This document shows positions 26,766-35,321 of a stretch of DNA of 52,099 bases, in pieces. How positions within the stretch are numbered: the stretch's first letter is position 1; every line of letters begins with the position of its first letter. Source of the stretch: Actimicrobium sp047621665 (GTDB taxonomy: Bacteria; Pseudomonadota; Gammaproteobacteria; Burkholderiales; Burkholderiaceae_D); contig JBLHMB010000022.1 of assembly GCA_047621665.1 (NCBI GenBank), forward strand, positions 1 through 52,099, given 5' to 3'. Under the pieces are notes generated by a model, which was not told where the DNA came from, searched no databases, and worked only from the letters and a program-made list of their open reading frames with translations. A program made the translations under genes and the position numbers.

Positions 26766-26802
26766 CAGACCCCGGTTGTTCAACTAATTCCGATAGGATC
26801 CC

Positions 26803-28305
26803 ATGTCTCGATTACCCGCCGTTGCCCTCGCCCTGATCCTCTCAGTTCAGATCGCTCCCGTTCTGGCGGAGACCGCGCCACGTCGCGATGAATTTTTCTG
26901 GCTTGGTGAAATGAACAAGGCTACTGCCGTTATCAATACCGACGAGGGATTGCTCGATAAAGCGATGGTGCCGCGTGTTGCCGGCGGACTCGCGAAAGTA
27001 CTGCTCGACGGCAGCCGGCCGGGTGCAAAGCGGCCGTCGACGGTCATCACGTTCGAGCCGTTGCTCATTGCAGCGGCAGGCCCGGAGGTCACTCTGCTGC
27101 ATGCCGGAAGGTCAAGCCAGGACATGCATGCAACCTACCGTGCGGCGATTCTGCGCGAGGACCTGCTCAATCTGGCTGATCAACTGAACCGGACCTCCGC
27201 CTCGATGGTCAGGCTGGCTGCAAAGCACCGCGCCACGATCGTACCCAATTACACCAATGGCGTCGCGGCCCAGCCCAACAGCTTCGGCCATTACCTGCTC
27301 GGGCATGCTGCAGGTCTTGAGCGCGATGCGCAACGCATCCGCGAAACCTACGGCCGGATCGACCGCAGTGCAATGGGGACTACCGTGCTCAACGGCACCA
27401 GCTGGCCGCTCAATCGTTTGCGTATGGCGAGCTACCTTGGCTTTGCGGCGATCGTCGACAATGCCTACGACGCGGCGCAGATATCCTCGACGGAGGAACC
27501 GGTCGAGGTCGGTGCGGTTGTTACCAGCATTGCCCTGCACGCCGGCAATTTCATTGAAGACCTGATGACGCAGTACGCCCAGCCGCGACCGTGGATCTTG
27601 TTGCAGGAGGGGAATGGCAACACGTATGTCTCGAGTGCCATGCCGCAAAAGCGCAACCCGGGTTTGCTCAATGCAACCCGCCGTGACGCGTCGACTGCCA
27701 TATCACTGGCGATGGGGACGATTATTCAGGCACATAACATTACGCCGGGGATGGGCGATGCCAAGGAAGTCAGTGCCAACAGTGCGATGGTCAATAGCGC
27801 GATGGTCTTTCTTAAAGGCTGGGACAAGATTCTCAACGCATTGGTCGTTGATCCACAGCGCTCACTGGAAGAATTGAATAGCGACTGGACCGCGTCACAG
27901 GAACTGGCGGATGTGCTGATGCGCAAATACAAACTGCCGTTCCGGCTCGGTCACCATTTTGCGTCGGAGATTGTCGACTTCGCCAAACAACACAATATCA
28001 AGCCACTCGACTTTCCTTACGATCAGGCGCAGCGGATTTATCGGGATGCGGTGGCAAATTATGGCGGCGGCGAATTGCCAATGCGTGAATCGGAATTCCG
28101 TTCAACCCTTGATCCTGTCGCCATCATCAACAACCGCGCCACGACGGGTGGTCCGCAACCGAAAGAGATGGAGCGCATGCTCAAGCTCGCCGAAGCCTCG
28201 CTGGCGCAGCAAGATGCATGGGTCAAGGAACGCCGGGTTCGGATTGATGCCGCTTTGGCTCGTCTTGACAACGATTTCGATCTTTTGTTGAAGGCAGACC
28301 GCTGA
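26803..28305 (+). CDS. Exported argininosuccinate-lyase-like protein, altered active site
   Basis: A 500-residue member of the fumarase/aspartase superfamily, closest in motif layout to argininosuccinate lyase but about 35 residues longer and with a Sec signal peptide (residues 1-22, cleavage near VLAETAP). The signature loop is SSAMPQKRNPG, keeping the catalytic Ser. The segment equivalent to ArgH GFTHMQVAQP reads NYTNGVAAQP, so the conserved catalytic-pair His is Asn. Other residues around GTSWPLNR are conserved. Cytoplasmic lyases do not normally carry signal peptides, so substrate and reaction are unknown; it may be a periplasmic lyase with a different substrate or a binding protein. It follows algR on the same strand. 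Confidence 0.85.
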   Translation: MSRLPAVALALILSVQIAPVLAETAPRRDEFFWLGEMNKATAVINTDEGLLDKAMVPRVAGGLAKVLLDGSRPGAKRPSTVITFEPLLIAAAGPEVTLLHAGRSSQDMHATYRAAILREDLLNLADQLNRTSASMVRLAAKHRATIVPNYTNGVAAQPNSFGHYLLGHAAGLERDAQRIRETYGRIDRSAMGTTVLNGTSWPLNRLRMASYLGFAAIVDNAYDAAQISSTEEPVEVGAVVTSIALHAGNFIEDLMTQYAQPRPWILLQEGNGNTYVSSAMPQKRNPGLLNATRRDASTAISLAMGTIIQAHNITPGMGDAKEVSANSAMVNSAMVFLKGWDKILNALVVDPQRSLEELNSDWTASQELADVLMRKYKLPFRLGHHFASEIVDFAKQHNIKPLDFPYDQAQRIYRDAVANYGGGELPMRESEFRSTLDPVAIINNRATTGGPQPKEMERMLKLAEASLAQQDAWVKERRVRIDAALARLDNDFDLLLKADR

Positions 28306-28381
28306 TGATTTTCACGTAGTAATGACTACCGGAGAGTCGCTCCGGTTCGCCTTTCCCAGTGGTCGCAAACCGCCATCGGCA

Positions 28382-28443
28382 GCAACCAGGGTCAGAGTTT
28401 TTTTTCGCGGCTTTATCGCGAAAATTACTCTGACCCTGCTTGC
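28382..28443. repeat. 62-base imperfect hairpin of REP/MITE appearance
   Basis: Outer arms of 17 bases (28382-28398 and 28427-28443) pair with one mismatch and contain CAGGGTCAGAGT / ACTCTGACCCTG. They enclose an inner perfect 8-base stem TTTTCGCG / CGCGAAAA around a 7-base loop. The GGGTCAGAGT-type arm resembles palindromes mobilised by REP-associated tyrosine transposases (recollection, not verified). It sits between the convergent lyase and kaiC-like genes and may also stop transcription. Confidence 0.75.
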
Positions 28444-28597
28444 GGATTCAGAGCGCTTGCCATCCAATTTCCGAGCAGTGGTTGCTGACCTGGCACTGCT
28501 CCGTCACGACCAAGCCGGGAGCGGACCGGCATGCGGTGCTTTCTTTTTACTTCCAATTCCAGAACTGTCGACGATAGCGTGGAATCTACCCCACGTA

Positions 28598-30049
28598 TCA
28601 CTGCCGCTTGTGCGGCTGGTTTGACAAAATGCCCTGATAGTCGCTGGTCGCATCACCAATTTGCAGGTCATCGCCGACGATGTCGAAGAAGCGGATTGCC
28701 TTGCTGTGTGCGCTGCCACGTACCTTGACGACCGACATCGCGCGCTTGAATTCGCCGGCGATTTCGACGTAGCGCTGCATGATGATGGCGTCAGCCAGGA
28801 AAGCATTGCCATACGCACTGAAACGCAGGAAATCGTAATGGTCTTCGAGCTCCGCCGTCATCAGTACCGTCACGCCCATGCCAGTCAGGACCGCAATCAT
28901 CCGGTACAGCGCTTCGCGGAAGTCTTCGCGAAAGACCGAGGCCAGCGCCAGTTCGAAACCTGACAGGGAGTCGATGACGACCCGTTTGGCCTGCATGCGG
29001 GTGATCATGGTGACCAGATCATGCAAGATTTCATCGAGCGATAAGTCCAGCGTGCGGGTGTTGATGTAGCCGACTTGGCCGCGCTCGACCATCAGGTTGA
29101 GTTGATGGCTGAGTAACTGGTTCGGACTTTTTTCGAAGGCGGCAACGACGCCAGGCTCGCCTTTGCGGGCGCCTTCGGCAAGGAATTGTGTGGCCAGAAT
29201 AGTCTTGCCGGAACCGGACGGACCCACCACGAGGCACGAGTAACCGGCTGGCAGGCCGCCGCCCATCATCTTGTCAAGTTCGACAACACCGGTTGACAGG
29301 CGTCTGTCACCGGTGATTACGGTATCGCCCGGCAAGTTGGTTTTGACCATTGCGCGCGGAAAAACTTCAACGCCGTCGTCGTTGATCCGAAAAGTATGAA
29401 CGCCGGGACTCTGGGCCTGGCCGCGCATTTTGACAACCTGAATCTTGCGGATCATCGCGTCGCGGTGCACCAGTTGTGACATCCACAAAATACCGTCGGC
29501 AACGGTGAAGACCGGACTCGATTCGGCTTCCGGTGCCAGATATTCACCAATCAGGAACGTGGTGGCCTGCCAGCTAGTCATCTGCATACCCAATTGCTGG
29601 ACGAAATGGTGCAGGCCAATCGCACCGGCTTCCATCGTCTTGGCCGATTGCACGACCGAGCGAAACGAGTCGACGAATACCAGACTCGGCGAAAATTTCT
29701 GGACTTCTTCATCGATGCGTGCAAGCACCCGGTCGAAATTACCGCCGATCAGGTCGGCGGCCAGATTAACAAATTTGATCGAGTGGTTGATCTTGTCGAT
29801 ATCAAAAAAGGGAAACTGCTGCTGGTAGCGCAGCATCTTCAGTGGCGGTTCGCCCAGCACAGTGAAAAACAGCGCACGCCGGTCCGGGTTCGCCAGCGAA
29901 AACATGATCTGGTGGGCTAGCGTGGTCTTGCCACTGCCGGGGGTGCCGGCAACCAGGTTGAAGGAGAATTCAGGCAGTCCACCGCCGAGCAGATCGTCGA
30001 GTCCGGGTACGCCCGTTGGGAGACGCTTGATGATGACTTTATTATTCAT
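28598..30049 (-). CDS. Double-domain KaiC-like ATPase without KaiC phosphosites
   Basis: A 483-residue protein with two RecA-like KaiC domains: Walker A at 35-43 (GTPGSGKTT) with Walker B near D127, and Walker A at 276-283 (GPSGSGKT) with Walker B near D360. The C-terminal part (RYVEIAGEFKRAMSVVKVRGSAHSKAIRFF) aligns well with cyanobacterial KaiC CII. However, the residues equivalent to the S431/T432 phosphosites are A416 and F417, and the paired catalytic glutamates are degraded (L65-G66-E67 in CI, E306-K307 in CII). It probably hydrolyses ATP and forms a ring but cannot run the canonical phosphorylation cycle. No kaiA or kaiB is nearby. It overlaps the upstream small gene by ATGA. Confidence 0.93.
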   Translation of the reverse strand: MNNKVIIKRLPTGVPGLDDLLGGGLPEFSFNLVAGTPGSGKTTLAHQIMFSLANPDRRALFFTVLGEPPLKMLRYQQQFPFFDIDKINHSIKFVNLAADLIGGNFDRVLARIDEEVQKFSPSLVFVDSFRSVVQSAKTMEAGAIGLHHFVQQLGMQMTSWQATTFLIGEYLAPEAESSPVFTVADGILWMSQLVHRDAMIRKIQVVKMRGQAQSPGVHTFRINDDGVEVFPRAMVKTNLPGDTVITGDRRLSTGVVELDKMMGGGLPAGYSCLVVGPSGSGKTILATQFLAEGARKGEPGVVAAFEKSPNQLLSHQLNLMVERGQVGYINTRTLDLSLDEILHDLVTMITRMQAKRVVIDSLSGFELALASVFREDFREALYRMIAVLTGMGVTVLMTAELEDHYDFLRFSAYGNAFLADAIIMQRYVEIAGEFKRAMSVVKVRGSAHSKAIRFFDIVGDDLQIGDATSDYQGILSNQPHKRQ

Positions 30050-30465
30050 TCTTGCAGTTCCTTGCCAGCACCATCGTGCGCGTCGTTAGTCCACACAGTG
30101 CTTAAGATTCGAGTCATTAAAATATTGCCTATGAGTAGCGCAATTATATCGACCAGCGTCGTCAGTAACAGGATATTTGCTGCGCTGGCAACCTCGAGGT
30201 CATATTTTGCGAGACTGTTTTGCAACCCAGTGAACCGCTTCTCCGAACGCTGGGTCGGGTTGCCTTCGACGATCCATGGGTAGGTGGCACGGGTCAGGTG
30301 CACGCTGCGCACATAGAGCGACTGAAAGCCATTTTCGCCAATCAGCGAAATCAGTTCGGTCGCCAGTCGCTCCCATAAATGAACGGTAACGTTGAGGAAA
30401 TTCTCGGGTTGGCGCATGACGGCTTGCCGGATCATCTCGTTGCGTTCAATGTTGGTTGTTGCCAT
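30046..30465 (-). CDS. Small membrane protein between hybrid kinase and KaiC-like ATPase
   Basis: A 139-residue protein starting at ATG 30465; the frame runs further upstream but without a supported start. The N-terminal 85 residues are soluble and mostly helical (RNEMIRQAVMRQPENFLNVTVHLWERLATELISLIGE), and the C-terminal part holds a strong hydrophobic segment at about 92-118. I do not recognise the family. It is not KaiB: there is no thioredoxin-like pattern and the sequence is unrelated. Overlap with the KaiC gene (4 bases) and a 109-base gap after the kinase gene argue for one operon. It may tether the KaiC ring or relay the kinase signal (inference). Confidence 0.75.
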   Translation of the reverse strand: MATTNIERNEMIRQAVMRQPENFLNVTVHLWERLATELISLIGENGFQSLYVRSVHLTRATYPWIVEGNPTQRSEKRFTGLQNSLAKYDLEVASAANILLLTTLVDIIALLIGNILMTRILSTVWTNDAHDGAGKELQE

Positions 30466-30574
30466 AGTTAATGCCTGATCGCGATGCAACAAAAATAAGA
30501 AAAATCCAGCGTCCTGTCTGGACGGGTGACATTGCAACTGCCTGCGTGAAACGCGCTGTGCAAGAAGGGCATCA

Positions 30575-32074
30575 TCAATGGGCCACCATGACCGAGGCAA
30601 TCAGGTCGAGCAACACATCCACTGATGCCGGCTTGGCCAGAAAATGATCGAAGCCGGCATCGAGCGCGCGGCGTCTGTCCTGCGTCTGGTTGTAGCCACT
30701 CAGCGCAATGAAGCAGGGCCGGTGCGCGAGTGCTTTGCGCAAGGTGGCGATGATTTCGTAGCCATCCATCGTCGGTAATCCGATGTCGCAAATGATGATG
30801 TCATACGGTTGCGCGCAGGCCATCAGCATGCCGCCGTGACCGTCCAGCGCCGAGTCGACGCAGTAACCTTCCAGCGTCAACAGACTGGTCAGCGTGTCGT
30901 TGGCATCCACATTGTCTTCGATGAGCAGTAGTCGTCCTTGACGGGTGCTGGCAACAATCGGCGCGCTGGCGACAACGCTCGGCACGGTTCCCGAGTGCGT
31001 TGGCAGGATCACGGTAAATTCACTGCCGTGACCGAGGCCGGCGCTGTGAACGCTGGTATTGCCGCCGTGCATGTCGACGATGGAGCGCACCAGTGACAGG
31101 CCGATGCCGAGACCGCCATGAGCGCGGTCCAGTGTTTTGGGACCTTGTTTGAACAGGTCGAAAATGAACGGCTGGAATGCCGCGTCAATGCCGTCGCCGT
31201 TGTCCCTGACGATGACTTTTACCGCGTCTGCCTGATTGCGGATGAGGATGTCAATCGCGCTGCCGTTGGCCGAAAATTTGGCGGCATTGATCAGCAGGTT
31301 CGAAAACACCTGGGCCAGCCGGATCGCGTCACCATCGAGCATGATCACTTCCGACGGCATGTCGAGTTGCAGAGTCTGGTTGCGCGAAGCGAGTGCCGGT
31401 TGACTGGTTTCGATGGCGCTGTCGATGATTTCGGACAGCGCGACCGGTTCGTGCTGCAGCGTGATCTTGCCGCTGTTGATCCGGGAGGCATCGAGCAAAT
31501 CTTCGACCAGACGTTTCAGATGCAGTGACTGGCGATCGATGATGCCATGTAGCTTGGGCAGCATCGGGTGCGCGGCAAGCAGTTTGCCGATCAGTGCATT
31601 GGCCATCACGATGGGCGCCAGCGGATTACGTAATTCGTGGGCCAGCATCGACAGGAATTCTTCTTTCGCATGGTTATCGGCTTCGGCACTGGCTTGCAAG
31701 TCTTGTGCGCCGAATGTGGCGAGGATCAAATTTTGATTGGCTTCGCGCAGTTGCTCGATCTTTTTGTCACGCGCCTCGTTGTCAGACACCAGGCCCCGCA
31801 AATGCGTGACCTCGGCCTGCAAGCTGGCAATTTGCTGGCGCAGCACGGAGGCGTCGGCCAGATGCGTTGCCGTTGCGCCGACATCGTGGTTTGAATGGGT
31901 CTTGTCGCAGGCAGAAGTCATGGCACTGGAGTGAGATTGCATGATGGCAACGTCGTCTTGTAAAACTGCGCTATCGGGAGCGGTCGGAGCCAAGGTGACC
32001 GGAGCGGCGCTGTCGCGCAGTTTCGGGTTCGGCAGAGAGGCTTGCGGGCACATGGGATGGTCATGCGATGTCAA
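30575..32074 (-). CDS. Soluble hybrid sensor histidine kinase (HisKA-HATPase-REC)
   Basis: A 499-residue cytoplasmic hybrid kinase. Residues 1-75 are low-complexity; 75-140 form a probable coiled coil. HisKA follows with phospho-acceptor H146 (LAHELRNPLAPI), then HATPase (LLINAAKFS, DNGDGID, GGLGIGLSLV) and a C-terminal receiver (381-499) with D430 (IICDIGLPTMDG) and K481. No membrane segment or PAS domain is visible, so it probably senses through the coiled coil or through a partner. It is the first gene of the kinase/small protein/KaiC set. The start is uncertain: ATG 32053 is an alternative and no clear ribosome site precedes either. Confidence 0.9.
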   Translation of the reverse strand: MTSHDHPMCPQASLPNPKLRDSAAPVTLAPTAPDSAVLQDDVAIMQSHSSAMTSACDKTHSNHDVGATATHLADASVLRQQIASLQAEVTHLRGLVSDNEARDKKIEQLREANQNLILATFGAQDLQASAEADNHAKEEFLSMLAHELRNPLAPIVMANALIGKLLAAHPMLPKLHGIIDRQSLHLKRLVEDLLDASRINSGKITLQHEPVALSEIIDSAIETSQPALASRNQTLQLDMPSEVIMLDGDAIRLAQVFSNLLINAAKFSANGSAIDILIRNQADAVKVIVRDNGDGIDAAFQPFIFDLFKQGPKTLDRAHGGLGIGLSLVRSIVDMHGGNTSVHSAGLGHGSEFTVILPTHSGTVPSVVASAPIVASTRQGRLLLIEDNVDANDTLTSLLTLEGYCVDSALDGHGGMLMACAQPYDIIICDIGLPTMDGYEIIATLRKALAHRPCFIALSGYNQTQDRRRALDAGFDHFLAKPASVDVLLDLIASVMVAH

Positions 32075-32275
32075 AAGTTAGTCATTTAAGTCACGTCGAC
32101 TTACTGTATTTTGGATTATGCGCCAAGTTTGCAAGCTGTAAATTTAACACTTGGTACTTTTATATTCGAAATAGATGGTATCGGCTGTTCCTTGAAACGG
32201 CCAGCCTGCTGGTGTGCATCCGTCTGCGGCAAGCCGATCATGGCTAGACCGCTTTGGAAATCCATATTTAACAAA

Positions 32276-32289
32276 TTGACCTGCATCAA
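32276..32289. promoter_or_regulatory. FNR/ANR-like binding site upstream of the hybrid kinase operon
   Basis: TTGACCTGCATCAA matches the FNR/ANR consensus TTGAT-N4-ATCAA at nine of ten defined positions. It lies in the 251-base gap between ppc (stop at 32326) and the hybrid kinase gene (start at 32074), about 200 bases upstream of that start. Oxygen-responsive control of the kinase-KaiC operon is inferred; no obvious -10 hexamer sits at the class II distance. Confidence 0.45.
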
Positions 32290-32325
32290 ATGCAGTGCAT
32301 TTTGTGGCAGCCCTGCCTGGCCACC

Positions 32326-35169
32326 TCAGCCTGTATTGCGCAATCCTGCCGCGATACCGTTGATCGATAAGTGAATGCCGCGCCGGACCCGTTCATCGAG
32401 CGGTTGCTCGCCCTCGGTGGCAGCGCGGTGGCGCTTGATCAGTTCGACTTGCAGATGATTGAGCGGATCAAGGTAGGCAAAGCGATTCTTGATCGACCGT
32501 GCCAGCAACGGGTTACTCGCCAGTCGTTCACTGGCACCGGTAATGTCGAACAGGCAGGCAATCGTGCGGCGGTGTTCGTCGGTGATGCGTTTGAAAATGC
32601 TGTTGCGCAGTTTTTTGTCGACCACCAGTTCGGCGTAACGGGAGGCTAGCGCCAGATCGGTTTTCGAGAGCACCATGTCCATGTTCGACAGCAGCGTGGC
32701 AAAAAATGGCCAGTCGCGTTCCATGGTCCTGAGCGTGGTTATTTTTGCGGCGCGGCTTTTCCCGTCGGTGGCGTCATCGAGCCACTCTGCCATGGCGCTG
32801 CCAAAGCCGTACCAGCCGGGCAATAGCAAGCGGCATTGTCCCCACGAAAATCCCCAGGGTATGGCGCGCAGATCTTCAATGCGGCGGGTTGCCTTGCGTG
32901 AGGCCGGGCGGGAGCCGATGTTGAGTTCGGCAATTTCGGCGATCGGCGTGGCTTCAAAGAAGTAGTCCGTGAAGCCCGGTGTTTCATAGACGAGGTGGCG
33001 ATAGGCGCGGTAAGCACGTTCGGATAATTGCTCCATGACAGCCTCGAAACCGGCGCTTTTTTTGGCGCGCTTCGGGTCGGTGACTTGCGGCATCAGGCTC
33101 GCTTCCAGGGTGGCTGCGACCAGCAGTTCGAGGTTGCGCCGGCCGATTTCCGGATTGGAAAATTTCGACGCTATGATTTCGCCCTGCTCGGTAAGCCGGA
33201 TCTGGCCGTTCACGGTCCCGGCGGGTTGCGCCAGAATCGCTTCGTAGCTCGGACCGCCGCCGCGACCCACGGTGCCGCCGCGACCGTGGAACAAACGCAG
33301 CTTGACGCCGGCCCGGTCGAACACCTGTACCAGCTGGGTTTCGGTCTTGTACAGCTCCCAGGTTGAGGTCAGGAAGCCGCCGTCCTTGTTGGAGTCCGAG
33401 TAGCCCAGCATGACTTCTTGAATCTGATTTTGGCGCGCAATCAATCCGACCATCAGGGGTAGCGCCATCCACTGTTCCATGATGCTGGCAGCCAGGCGCA
33501 GGTCGGGAATAGTTTCGAACAGCGGGATGACCATCAAGTCGAGTTCTGTCCCGTCGATGCCATCTGCACCAGCAGCGCCGATACGCAGCAAGCCGGTCTC
33601 TTTTTGCAGCAACAGCAGCTCCAGCAGGTCGGAGACGGTTTCCGTGTGGGAGATGATGTAATTGCGGATGGCGCGCGCGCCATAGCGCGCGCGGATCGAG
33701 CGGGCCGTGCACAGGATGGTCAGTTCCGAGCTGGTTTCAGCCGAGTAGGTCTGGTACGGCGAAGTCAGCAGGCGGGGTTGTGCCAGTTCTGCCAGCAGCA
33801 GCGCGATTTTCTGGACTTCATCGAGCGCGGTGTAGTCGACTTCGACGCCGGCGCTGGTGAATAATTCGGCCAGTACCCGTTCATGGACATCCGAACTTTG
33901 GCGCATGTCGAGCGTGGCCAGATGAAAGCCGAAAATATCGGCGGCGCGTTTCAGGATAGCCAGGCGCGGTTTGATCAGGAATGCGCCATGGTGACTCGCC
34001 AGTGAATCGGCCAGTACCTGCAGGTCGGCGGCGAACTCACCGGCTGCTCCGTAGGGGATGGCCTGAGCCACTTCCTTGCGCAGGATATTGGTCGCACCGA
34101 GTGCGCGGGCGGTTGCGGCCAGACGCGCATAAATGCTAACCAGCGCGCGCCGGTATGGCTCGTCGGTACGGTGGACCGAGCGATCCGGCGACGCATCGGC
34201 AAGTGCTTGCAGGGCCGGACTGACATCGACCAGCAAAGTCGAGATCGATAGCTCGGCACCCAGGGCATGGGCTTCTTCAAGGTAAAAATCGAGGATGGTG
34301 GTGGACTGGCGTTTGAGTGCATGTTCCATTGTGCCGGCGTTGACGTTCGGATTGCCGTCGCGGTCACCACCGATCCAGCTGCCCATTTGAACGTAGGTCG
34401 GAGTGGTTGAGGTCTCGGCGGCCTTGGCCGGAAAATGCCTTGCCACCTCCTCGTCAATATCGTCATACAGACCTGGCAATTCGCGCAGGAAGGTAATCCG
34501 GTAATACGAAAGGGCATTATCGATCTCGTCGGCAACCGTCAGTTTGGAGTAGCGCAACATGCGGGTTTGCCACAGCGTGGCGATGCGGGCGTGCAGCAAC
34601 TCGGTATTGCGGCTGCTTTCGCGTGGCGTCAGTGCCAGATCGCGCTGGGCTAGCAGACGCGCAATATCGTGTTCGGCGTCGAGGATGCTTTTGCGCTGGA
34701 CCTCGGTCGGATGGGCGGTCAGGACTGGCGAGATCAGCGCTTCATTGAAAAACTCCCGTACCGTCGCCCCGGTTACGCCGGCGTTGTCGAGCCGGGCCAG
34801 CGCGTAGCCCACACTACCTTGTTGTGCGACCGAGCCGGCCATCTGGTGGGCGCGGCGACGCCGGTTGCGGTGCTGGTCTTCGGCAATGTTGGCCAGATGC
34901 GAAAAATACGAAAACGCCCTGACAACCGAGATGGTCTGCTCGCGCGTTAAATTTTTCAGCATCTCGTTGAGGTCGTCACTGGATTGCGTGTCATCCTCGC
35001 GGCGAAAGCGTACCGCGGTCTGGCGTACTGTCTCGACTACTTCGAAGACGGCGTCGCCTTCCTGACTGCGCAAGACATCGCCGAGCAGGCGGCCGAGCAG
35101 CCGGATATCCTCTTTCAAAGGGGCGTCTTTGTCATCGTCAGGAAGGGTAGTGCGGGCGTGTTTGGCCAT
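32326..35169 (-). CDS. ppc: Phosphoenolpyruvate carboxylase
   Basis: Ppc carboxylates phosphoenolpyruvate to oxaloacetate, replenishing the TCA cycle. I place the start at ATG 35169 (MAKHARTTLPDDD, 947 residues). The frame is open upstream, but that extension would run through the hemC promoter region and looks non-coding. Visible motifs are LTAHPTEVQRKS (catalytic His), GSWIGGDRDGNPNV, LGYSDSNKDGGFLTS, LFHGRGGTVGRGGGP and the invariant C-terminal end RNTG. Divergent from hemC with about 150 bases between starts; the stop lies upstream of the FNR-like site. Confidence 0.97.
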   Translation of the reverse strand: MAKHARTTLPDDDKDAPLKEDIRLLGRLLGDVLRSQEGDAVFEVVETVRQTAVRFRREDDTQSSDDLNEMLKNLTREQTISVVRAFSYFSHLANIAEDQHRNRRRRAHQMAGSVAQQGSVGYALARLDNAGVTGATVREFFNEALISPVLTAHPTEVQRKSILDAEHDIARLLAQRDLALTPRESSRNTELLHARIATLWQTRMLRYSKLTVADEIDNALSYYRITFLRELPGLYDDIDEEVARHFPAKAAETSTTPTYVQMGSWIGGDRDGNPNVNAGTMEHALKRQSTTILDFYLEEAHALGAELSISTLLVDVSPALQALADASPDRSVHRTDEPYRRALVSIYARLAATARALGATNILRKEVAQAIPYGAAGEFAADLQVLADSLASHHGAFLIKPRLAILKRAADIFGFHLATLDMRQSSDVHERVLAELFTSAGVEVDYTALDEVQKIALLLAELAQPRLLTSPYQTYSAETSSELTILCTARSIRARYGARAIRNYIISHTETVSDLLELLLLQKETGLLRIGAAGADGIDGTELDLMVIPLFETIPDLRLAASIMEQWMALPLMVGLIARQNQIQEVMLGYSDSNKDGGFLTSTWELYKTETQLVQVFDRAGVKLRLFHGRGGTVGRGGGPSYEAILAQPAGTVNGQIRLTEQGEIIASKFSNPEIGRRNLELLVAATLEASLMPQVTDPKRAKKSAGFEAVMEQLSERAYRAYRHLVYETPGFTDYFFEATPIAEIAELNIGSRPASRKATRRIEDLRAIPWGFSWGQCRLLLPGWYGFGSAMAEWLDDATDGKSRAAKITTLRTMERDWPFFATLLSNMDMVLSKTDLALASRYAELVVDKKLRNSIFKRITDEHRRTIACLFDITGASERLASNPLLARSIKNRFAYLDPLNHLQVELIKRHRAATEGEQPLDERVRRGIHLSINGIAAGLRNTG

Positions 35170-35321
35170 GTGGGAAGCAATCGGCGTGGTCGATGAGACG
35201 GTGAATGATGCCGTACCGCTGCAGGAAACAGGAGCGACGCATGATAAACTTCGCGCCGTCGAATTAGCCCGGACCGGTACCGCTACAGGTACTGCAGTGC
35301 TGCAAATAACCGAAAGAAAAC

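Noticed and set aside
30046..30465. KaiB candidate next to the KaiC-like gene
   Set aside because: The product has a membrane segment and no thioredoxin-like KaiB pattern.
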